Assembly: GCA_934565855.1 (NCBI GenBank)
Contig: CAKTIO010000003.1
Coordinates: forward strand, 1-64,000
Origin: an uncultured Dysosmobacter sp.
GTDB lineage: Bacteria; Bacillota; Clostridia; Oscillospirales; Oscillospiraceae
Direction: 5' to 3'
Length of the DNA: 64,000 nt
Below the pieces are notes generated by a model. It had not been told where the DNA came from and searched no databases. It saw only the letters and a list, made by a program, of their open reading frames with translations. Positions 6,826 through 12,946 of the stretch are shown in pieces (position 1 is the first letter of the stretch; every line of letters begins with the position of its first letter). The translations under genes were made by a program, and so were the position numbers.

Positions 6826-8721
6826 ATGCCGGACGATTTCGACACTCTGCGCCCCTACCTTGCCTCCTATCTGCAAGGAAAGGGCATTTCCCTGCGGAAG
6901 CGGTTCCGCTGCCTGAACCCAGACCATCCCGACCGGAACCCCTCTATGGGCTACGATGCCCGGCGGGAAAAGGTCCACTGCTTTGCCTGCGGGGCGGATT
7001 ACGACCTATTTGACCTGCTTCAGATCGAACACCACCTGTCCTCGCCGGGAGAAGCGCTGCACCTGGCGGCACAGCTGTACGGCGGGGGAGACGGAAAAGA
7101 AAAAACGCCTCCGGCGAAAAGGAAAAGCGCCCCGGAAGGGAAAGGGGCGCAGCCGCAGAGCGGCGAAGCAGTTGATTTTTTTTCTGACAAGTCTTCGCAA
7201 AGTACCTCTGAAAGCGCAGCAACCGGCAGGGAGGAGCAGCTTCCCGTGTTGGAACAGCCCGCTCCCCAGACCCCGGAGGAGTACCTCGCCGCCCGGAGCA
7301 TCTCGCCGGAGACTGCCGCCCGGTTCGGCGTCCGGGGCAGCGAGGACGGCTCTGCCGTGGTCCTGCCCTGCGATGGAAACAGCCAGGTCCTTCGCAGCAT
7401 CGCGGGCAAGCAGTACAGGAATCCCTCCGGTGTTCCCTCGCCGCTGTTTCAGGCAGAGCGCCTGACCTCCGGTGAGCCGGTGCTGGTGGTGGAGGGGGTA
7501 TTCGACGCCCTGTCCGCCTATGAGCTGGGCTTTACCGCCTGCGCCATGAACGGCAGCGGCAACCGGGAGAAGATCGCCGCCTGCCTGCGCGCTCTGCCCC
7601 GTCCCGCCCCGGTGCTGCTGCTGCCGGACAACGACCGCGCCGGAGACGAGTGGTCCGCCGCCCTGCTGGCGGAGTTCCCGTGGCTGTACCGCTGCCCGGC
7701 TCTACCGGTGGGAAAGGACCTGAACGAGTTCCTCTGCGCAGACCGGGCGGCGGCGAAGGCGTTTCTGTCTGCCGCCGTGGCGGAGTGCCTGACCCAGCTG
7801 CCGCCCCCCTATGAGGAGACCTCCGCCGCCGGACAGCTGTCCGCCTTTGACGACTATATCGCCGCCCAGGCGCTGCGACCGCCCCTGTGTACCGGCTTCC
7901 CCCGGCTGGACGCCCTGCTGGACGGCGGGCTGTATGACGGTCTGTACGTCCTGGGCGCGGTCAGCTCTCTGGGCAAGACCGCCTTCTGTATGCAGATCGC
8001 GGACCAGCTGGCGCAGTCCGGGCGGGACGTGCTGGTGTTCACGCTGGAAATGACTGCCTATGAGCTGATGGCGCGCTCCATCTCCCGGGAGAGCTTCCTG
8101 CTGGACACCACCTCCGGCAAGGGACTGTCCCGGACCATCCGGGGCGTGCTGGACGGGCGGCGCTACCCCCGCTACTCCCAGGCGGAGCAGGACAACCTCC
8201 GCGCCGCCCGGGACCGCTACGCCGCCTATGCAAAGCACCTTTACTTCCGGGAGGGCGACCACGAGACGGGAGTGGACTACATCTCCCGGGAGGTCCGCCG
8301 CCACATCGCGGAGACCGGGCAGCGCCCGGTGGTGCTGGTGGACTATCTGCAGATCCTTGCCCCGGTGGACGTCCACTTCACCGACAAGCAGAATCTGGAC
8401 CGCACCGTCTGCGCCCTGAAAAAGCTCTCCCGGCAGGAGGGGCTGACCATCCTTGCCATCTCCTCCTTCAACCGGGAGAATTACAACGTGGAGGCGACCA
8501 TGTCCGCCTTTAAGGAATCCGGCGGCATCGACTACTCCGCCGACGTGCTGATAGGTTTGCAGGCGCGGGGAGCGGGGAAGCGCAGCTTCAACATGGAGGA
8601 GGAGAAGCGCAAGAACCCCCGGGAGCTGGAGCTGAAGATCCTGAAAAACCGCACCGGAGCCATCCCGGACGCCCTGTCCTACCGCTATTACCCCGCCTAT
8701 TCCTGCTTTGAAGAGGGCTGA
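6826..8721 (+). CDS. Primase-helicase fusion (CHC2 zinc finger, TOPRIM, DnaB-like helicase)
   Basis: 631-residue replication protein combining primer synthesis and DNA unwinding, as in phage T7 gp4-type proteins. A CHC2 zinc finger has C29, H34, C52 and C55. A TOPRIM-like primase core has VLVVEGVFDAL near 218-228 and LLPDNDRAG near 265-273. A RecA/DnaB-fold helicase has a Walker A-like GAVSSLGKT near 376-384 and a Walker B VLVDYLQIL near 503-511, and the SSFNRENY segment follows. A GGAAAGGAG site precedes the ATG. Stand-alone fusions of this kind belong to phages and mobile elements, not to host replication. This agrees with the adjacent origin-like region and initiator. Confidence 0.85.
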   Translation: MPDDFDTLRPYLASYLQGKGISLRKRFRCLNPDHPDRNPSMGYDARREKVHCFACGADYDLFDLLQIEHHLSSPGEALHLAAQLYGGGDGKEKTPPAKRKSAPEGKGAQPQSGEAVDFFSDKSSQSTSESAATGREEQLPVLEQPAPQTPEEYLAARSISPETAARFGVRGSEDGSAVVLPCDGNSQVLRSIAGKQYRNPSGVPSPLFQAERLTSGEPVLVVEGVFDALSAYELGFTACAMNGSGNREKIAACLRALPRPAPVLLLPDNDRAGDEWSAALLAEFPWLYRCPALPVGKDLNEFLCADRAAAKAFLSAAVAECLTQLPPPYEETSAAGQLSAFDDYIAAQALRPPLCTGFPRLDALLDGGLYDGLYVLGAVSSLGKTAFCMQIADQLAQSGRDVLVFTLEMTAYELMARSISRESFLLDTTSGKGLSRTIRGVLDGRRYPRYSQAEQDNLRAARDRYAAYAKHLYFREGDHETGVDYISREVRRHIAETGQRPVVLVDYLQILAPVDVHFTDKQNLDRTVCALKKLSRQEGLTILAISSFNRENYNVEATMSAFKESGGIDYSADVLIGLQARGAGKRSFNMEEEKRKNPRELELKILKNRTGAIPDALSYRYYPAYSCFEEG

Positions 8722-8752
8722 CCCGGAAAAAATTTTGTCTTTTGAAGCGGAA

Positions 8753-8795
8753 TTCGACATTTGTAACCGAATTTGTAACCTTCGTCTGCTATACT
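8753..8795 (+). promoter_or_regulatory. TGTAACC direct-repeat promoter, copy 1
   Basis: TGTAACC at 8762-8768 and 8774-8780 (12-bp period), then nine bases, then TATACT (8790-8795) with an extended -10 TGC. The same spacing recurs at 15556 and 40967. A Spo0A-box core (TTCGACA, 8753-8759) abuts the first repeat. The repeats occupy the -35 position, which suggests an activator of the OmpR/PhoB type. Confidence 0.6.
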
Positions 8796-8842
8796 GCTTG
8801 ACAAGATAGTATGATGAAGTATGGAAAGGAAGGTGCCTGCCT

Positions 8843-9253
8843 ATGATGCAGCCAATGACCGGAAACCAGTACCGTACCACCGTGGTCTGCGTGGACTCCT
8901 ATGACCGCCGCATTCCGGAGGGGCGTTTGTATAACCCGGCGCTGCAGGATGGCGCGGAGTTTCACGGCGTCATGGACTTTCTGCTGCAGGTGGAAAAGCT
9001 GCTGGACGGCATGAACTGCCCCCAGTCCTTCACCGCCCGGCGCAGCTTCCGCCCCGGTGAGACGGTGGCGACCGTTACCCCCGCGGAGGCAGGTCATTCC
9101 GGCAAGCTGGCGACCTTCAATCTCCGGGTGCTGTTCCGCCAGAACGCCAGCTGGCAGGGCAGCGTCTCCTGGCTGGAGGGCAAAAGCGAGGAGAGCTTCC
9201 GCTCCGCGCTGGAGCTGCTGTTCCTGCTGGACAGCGCCTGCACGGGGGAATAA
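8843..9253 (+). CDS. Conserved-looking small protein of unknown function
   Basis: 136 residues, mixed alpha/beta in character, with no signal peptide, membrane segment or recognised motif. AAGGAAGG lies upstream; a second ATG follows immediately at 8846. It is transcribed alone from the TGTAACC-type promoter that also drives the two large surface proteins, though without a riboswitch here. This is the only clue to its role, and it suggests co-expression with surface functions. It is ended by, or shares with the opposite strand, the hairpin at 9256-9299. I do not recognise the family. Confidence 0.65.
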   Translation: MMQPMTGNQYRTTVVCVDSYDRRIPEGRLYNPALQDGAEFHGVMDFLLQVEKLLDGMNCPQSFTARRSFRPGETVATVTPAEAGHSGKLATFNLRVLFRQNASWQGSVSWLEGKSEESFRSALELLFLLDSACTGE

Positions 9254-9255
9254 TG

Positions 9256-9299
9256 GAAAGAAAAACAGCGCCCCGCCGGAAAAACCCCGGCAGGGGCGC
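9256..9299 (-). terminator. Terminator for leftward toxin transcripts
   Basis: Read on the minus strand, GCGCCCC-T-GCCGG and CCGGC-GGGGCGC form a 12-bp stem with one bulge. A TTTTTCTTT tail follows. It would end toxin mRNA after it has crossed the antisense gene. Confidence 0.65.
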
Positions 9300-9333
9300 T
9301 TGACATCCATGAGAACGCAGGTATAATAAAGAT

Positions 9334-9419
9334 AGCAAAGGCGCTGCGACAAGCGGTCAGCCTTCACGTTCTATTTCTTGCGAAATGACCGTCCGGGCGA
9401 GGGGCGGTCATTTTCTTTT
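9334..9419 (+). ncRNA. Antisense antitoxin RNA, copy 1 (RatA-like arrangement)
   Basis: Consensus promoter TTGACA (9300-9305), 16 bp, TATAAT (9322-9327). Transcription from about 9334 would end at a hairpin AAATGACCG/CGGTCATTT (9383-9413) with TTCTTTT. The roughly 85-base RNA is antisense to the end and 3' untranslated region of the leftward toxin mRNA, as in the TxpA/RatA systems of Bacillus. Confidence 0.65.
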
Positions 9420-9494
9420 GCAGATCTGAATGATCAGACCGGCAAAGCCAATCAGGACTAAGCAAAGCTGGAAAAGCTCTGAATAAGTAACCAT
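9408..9494 (-). CDS. Type I toxin peptide, holin-like (Hol-Tox/TxpA-like), copy 1
   Basis: 28 residues, beginning MVTYSELFQLC, with one hydrophobic helix (about 8-23) and a short basic tail ending CKRK. This is the pattern of the Firmicutes 'putative holin-like toxin' peptides that insert into the membrane when not silenced by antisense RNA. The ATG follows GGGAGGT with normal spacing. The stop codon lies within the antisense terminator hairpin. The frame is too short for default gene calling and is probably missed by it. Confidence 0.75.
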   Translation of the reverse strand: MVTYSELFQLCLVLIGFAGLIIQICKRK

Positions 9495-9554
9495 TGGCGC
9501 CACCTCCCTTCGGGGAGAGTGGCTGACCGCCTGCCGTTGTGCAGCGCCGGGGAT

Positions 9555-9583
9555 ATTTTAACATGGAATTTGTCGAAAAGCAA
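9555..9583 (-). promoter_or_regulatory. Toxin promoter, copy 1, with a Spo0A-box match in the spacer
   Basis: On the minus strand TTGCTT (9578-9583), 17 bp, TAAAAT (9555-9560). The spacer contains TTTGTCGAA (plus strand, 9569-9577), a full match to the Spo0A-box consensus and positioned for repression. Confidence 0.55.
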
Positions 9584-9640
9584 TGCGGAGGTTTTCATTT
9601 CGGCGCTTGACATCCGCGAGAACGCAGGTATAATAAAGAT

Positions 9641-9726
9641 AGCAAAGGCGCTGCGACAAGCGGTCAGCCCTTATGTGTCATTTTTTGTGAAATGACCGTC
9701 CGGACCAGGGGCGGTCATTTTCTTTT
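9641..9726 (+). ncRNA. Antisense antitoxin RNA, copy 2
   Basis: TTGACA (9607-9612), 16 bp, TATAAT (9629-9634); terminator hairpin 9690-9720 followed by TTCTTTT. It has the same layout as copy 1. Confidence 0.65.
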
Positions 9727-9801
9727 GCAGATCTGAATAATCAGACCGGCAAAGCCAATCAAGACTAAGCAAAGCTGGAAAAGCTCTGAATAAGTAACCA
9801 T
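9715..9801 (-). CDS. Type I toxin peptide, copy 2
   Basis: 28 residues, identical in protein sequence to copy 1 although a few codons differ by silent changes, which argues that the peptide itself is under selection. It has the same GGGAGGT ribosome site. Transcripts from here would run into copy 1 because the strong leftward terminator occurs only at 9256-9299. Confidence 0.75.
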   Translation of the reverse strand: MVTYSELFQLCLVLIGFAGLIIQICKRK

Positions 9802-9861
9802 TGGCGCCACCTCCCTTCGGGGAGAGTGGCTGACCGCCTGCCGTTGTGCAGCGCCGGGAAC

Positions 9862-9890
9862 ATTTTAACATGAAGTTTGTCGAAAAGCAA
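9862..9890 (-). promoter_or_regulatory. Toxin promoter, copy 2, with a Spo0A-box match in the spacer
   Basis: On the minus strand TTGCTT (9885-9890), 17 bp, TAAAAT (9862-9867). The TTTGTCGAA box (9876-9884) is kept even though neighbouring bases differ from copy 1. Confidence 0.55.
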
Positions 9891-10021
9891 TGCGGAGGTT
9901 TTCATGCTACTATATAAAGCAGGACCGCTCTCTCCGAAGGGGGGGCGGTCCTGTCCCTTTGCCGGACGCTGCACGTTGTTTCCCGTAATATTACAGCTTT
10001 GTTACATTCCCCGCAAACCTC

Positions 10022-10208
10022 TTGCAAACGGGTTTGACATTTGCTAAGATTCAAACCGTGGAACACCACGGTTCGACGTGTCTCCCGATTCAGATACGGG
10101 AATGACATGTCACGGTATGTGATCCGGGAGAACCGGAGGAACGTGACTGTTTCGCGCAATACGCCATACGGGGCGTTACCCGTAAATTTTAAAGGAGGAA
10201 AACCAACC
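10022..10208 (+). promoter_or_regulatory. Promoter and structured leader of the S-layer gene
   Basis: TTGCAA (10022-10027), 17 bp, TAAGAT (10045-10050). The transcript would start close to a perfect hairpin, AACCGTGG/CCACGGTT (10054-10073), followed by further small stems up to the AAAGGAGG site. Long, hairpin-capped leaders are known to stabilise S-layer mRNAs. The leader does not match a riboswitch I know. Confidence 0.5.
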
Positions 10209-12752
10209 ATGAAGAAGTTTCTTTCCATGGTGCTGGCACTGGCTCTGAGCGCATCTCTGTTCACCGTCGGTGCAAGCGCAAAGGACTTCACGGACGACAG
10301 CAAGATCACCTATAACGAAGCTGTTGACGTGATCTCCGAGATCGGCGTTGTCGACGGTTACACCGACGGCTCCTTCGGTCCCACCACCGAGCTGACCCGT
10401 GGCGCTGCTGCAAAGATCATTTGCAACCTGCTGCTGGGTCCCACCACCGCATCCGCACTGGGCGCAGACACTGCTCCCTACAAGGATGTCCCCACCTCTA
10501 ACGTGTTCGCTGGCTACATTGCATACTGCAAGCAGCAGAACATCATCTCCGGCTATGCAGACGGCTCCTTCCGTCCCGCTGCTCCTCTGACTGGCTATGC
10601 CTTCATGAAGATGCTGCTGGGCGCTCTGGGCTATGACTCTGCTATCGAGGGCTACACTGGCGCTAACTGGTCCGTTGCAGTTGCCAAGCAGGCACTGAAC
10701 ATCGGTCTGGATGATGGCAACGACAACTTCGTTGGCACCAAGGCTGTTACCCGTGAGGAAGCTGCTCTGTACGCTTTCAACATGCTGCAGGCAGACATGG
10801 TCGAGTATGATTCCAAGACCCAGGTTTCCGTTGGCGGCGCAACTGTCGTTGTTGGCTCCAACAAGGCTGAGTCCCGTAAGTGGGAGTCCTCCGCTACCAA
10901 GAAGGACAACATCAAGAAGGACGATATCGTTCAGTTCGCTGAAGAGTACTTCAACAAGCTGGTCAAGTCCGCTGACACCACCGACGTCTTCGGTCGTCCC
11001 GCTACCCGCTGGGATTACAAGGGCGTGAAGGTTGGCACCTATGCTAACAAGGCTGACAAGACCTATGTTGGTTCTGTGAAGCTGAACGCTATCTACAACG
11101 ATCTGGGTATGTCCACCAAGGACGAGACCGCTAACATCTATGTAAACGGTGTCGAGATGGGTACTACCAAGACTGTTGAGGGCAAGGATGTTTTCACTGC
11201 TACCGAGTTTGTTGTTTCCAAGTCTAATGATAAGGCTCTGAAGGATATCAACACCAAGGTTGGCGATGGCACCATCGTTGAGGTTTACCGCGACGATGAC
11301 AACAACCATGTTGACATCATTGCTATTTCCGTTTATGGCGGCAAGGTTGCTTCCGTGAAGGCTGCAACCTCCAAGAAGGATGCTTACGTTACCATCGAGA
11401 AGACCGATGCTAACAAGGCTATGTTCAAGGATTCCGGCACGAACGAGTTCGAGACCACCGATTTCTCTGAGGATGATATCGTTGCTTTCACCTTCTCTGA
11501 GAAGGAGAACGAGATCGAGACCATGTACAAGATGGACTCTGTCGAGGGTTCTCTGACCAAGAAGATCATTGGCAAGAGCATCACTCTGGGCGACACCACC
11601 TATAAGTATGCTAAGGAGTACACCTTCGACGGCACTACTGAGGGTGCTCTGTCCAACAAGTCCGACTACACTGTTTACACTGATGCTAACGGCTACGCTC
11701 TGTACATCGAAGAGACCGATGCTAACGTTGCTGATTACGCAGTGGTTCTGAAGGTTGCTGGCGAGAACGCTACCAGCTGGGTTGATGGCAACCGTGCAAA
11801 GATGGTCTTCTCTGATGGTTCTGTCAAGACTGTGACCCTGAACAAGGATTACACTGCTCTGGAGGAGAAAGATCCTAACTATCTGAATGCTACCTCCATC
11901 AATGGTACTCCAGCTAATGGTGATACTCCCGCAGTTGCCGGTAAGCCCGTCATGGTCACCTACAAGGTGGAGTCCGATGGTGAGTACAAGCTGACCGTGA
12001 AGGGTGAGGCTGTTGCCAACTCCTACATTGTCAACAAGTCCTTCCATAACGATAAGAGCTACAATGCTGATTCTAAGACCGTCTTCGTGGTCAACAAGAA
12101 CGGCAAGACCGATGATTACAATGTGTACACCGGTATCAAGAATGCTCCCACCATCACTGCTGCTGATAAGACCACTGCATACGTCTTCGCTAAGAACGGC
12201 GTTGCAAAGATCATCTACTTCGTGAATGCTACTTCTGTCAACACCAGCAAGGATGTTACCTTCATCGCTGCACGTTCTGTGACCAACCTGGTTGATGCAA
12301 CCGATACGGATGCATACTATCAGTACAACGCAGTTGTTAAGGGCGAAATCACCACCATCATGGTGAAGCAGGGTGCTTCTGTTGAAGATCTGGTTGTTGG
12401 CGATAAGCCCGCTAAGACTGGCTATGGCAACGCTATCGTTGATACTACCACCACCGATGATGACGACATCATCACTGTGGCTTCCTTCGAGAGCACCGTT
12501 GTCAGCAACAAGTATGCTCAGGGCATTAAGCGCCAGAGCGATACCGAAGTGAAGGTTGGTACTCACGCTGGTAACAACGCTGGTTCCATCCTGGCACTGG
12601 CAAACGATGCTAAGATCTACCTGGTCGATACCGATGGTAACATCGAGAAGATCACTGTTTCTGACATCGTGTCTGATCCCGATAACCATGTTTCCTACAC
12701 CATGGAAGATGGCGAGATCACCAACCTGTTCATCCAGGAAGTTGACGACTAA
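10209..12752 (+). CDS. Major S-layer-type protein with N-terminal SLH domains
   Basis: 847-residue exported surface protein. A signal peptide (about residues 1-24, ending VGASA) leads into three SLH-type repeats (about 27-80, 92-143 and a weaker one 155-200) with the usual GYxDGSF and LTR-type motifs. These bind pyruvylated or otherwise modified wall polymer. The rest is a long, Lys/Asp/Thr-rich beta-type region with no recognised domain. Codon choice is strikingly restricted (GCT, GTT, AAG, ACC) and unlike the GCC/CTG-rich neighbours, as in very highly expressed genes. The start at 10209 follows AAAGGAGG; a longer upstream frame lacks both a ribosome site and a signal peptide. Confidence 0.85.
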   Translation: MKKFLSMVLALALSASLFTVGASAKDFTDDSKITYNEAVDVISEIGVVDGYTDGSFGPTTELTRGAAAKIICNLLLGPTTASALGADTAPYKDVPTSNVFAGYIAYCKQQNIISGYADGSFRPAAPLTGYAFMKMLLGALGYDSAIEGYTGANWSVAVAKQALNIGLDDGNDNFVGTKAVTREEAALYAFNMLQADMVEYDSKTQVSVGGATVVVGSNKAESRKWESSATKKDNIKKDDIVQFAEEYFNKLVKSADTTDVFGRPATRWDYKGVKVGTYANKADKTYVGSVKLNAIYNDLGMSTKDETANIYVNGVEMGTTKTVEGKDVFTATEFVVSKSNDKALKDINTKVGDGTIVEVYRDDDNNHVDIIAISVYGGKVASVKAATSKKDAYVTIEKTDANKAMFKDSGTNEFETTDFSEDDIVAFTFSEKENEIETMYKMDSVEGSLTKKIIGKSITLGDTTYKYAKEYTFDGTTEGALSNKSDYTVYTDANGYALYIEETDANVADYAVVLKVAGENATSWVDGNRAKMVFSDGSVKTVTLNKDYTALEEKDPNYLNATSINGTPANGDTPAVAGKPVMVTYKVESDGEYKLTVKGEAVANSYIVNKSFHNDKSYNADSKTVFVVNKNGKTDDYNVYTGIKNAPTITAADKTTAYVFAKNGVAKIIYFVNATSVNTSKDVTFIAARSVTNLVDATDTDAYYQYNAVVKGEITTIMVKQGASVEDLVVGDKPAKTGYGNAIVDTTTTDDDDIITVASFESTVVSNKYAQGIKRQSDTEVKVGTHAGNNAGSILALANDAKIYLVDTDGNIEKITVSDIVSDPDNHVSYTMEDGEITNLFIQEVDD

Positions 12753-12806
12753 TCTGCTCACCTAATAAGTGACGATTAACTGTCATTCCCACTGGCTTAA
12801 CAGCTG

Positions 12807-12842
12807 AAAACGTCCCCCGGGTTCGTCCCGGGGGCGTTTTTT
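12807..12842 (+). terminator. Rho-independent terminator of the S-layer gene
   Basis: CGTCCCCCGGG and CCCGGGGGCG arms around TTCGT are followed by TTTTTT. Confidence 0.85.
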
Positions 12843-12855
12843 GTGCATTTCCGCA

Positions 12856-12884
12856 TGGACATTTCCCTTCATCTCTGCTATCAT
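12856..12884 (+). promoter_or_regulatory. Promoter of the polymerase-like gene
   Basis: TGGACA (12856-12861), 17 bp, TATCAT (12879-12884) with an extended -10 TGC. Confidence 0.55.
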
Positions 12885-12946
12885 AAACGGTGTATAAGAA
12901 AAATTTCCCGGCGGGTCCTCCGCCGTTTGTGTAAAGGAGCCTGTAC

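Larger units (their letters stand above)
9300..9909. repeat. 307-bp tandem duplication carrying a type I toxin-antitoxin locus
   Basis: The unit 9300-9606 is repeated at 9607-9909 with few differences. The antisense promoter, terminator, toxin frame and toxin promoter are each offset by exactly 307 bp. A hairpin at about 9920-9952 (GGACCGC/GCGGTCC arms) may be the remnant of a third copy. Confidence 0.85.

Noticed and set aside
10022..10208. A third c-di-GMP riboswitch in the S-layer leader
   Set aside because: The leader has hairpins but lacks the GGGACGCAAAGC core and the tetraloop-receptor parts of GEMM-I.
10176..12761. 861-codon open frame antisense to the S-layer gene
   Set aside because: It arises from the strongly restricted codon use of the sense gene. 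Its translation is a low-complexity Ile/Val/Gly/Ser-rich string with no promoter or ribosome site.
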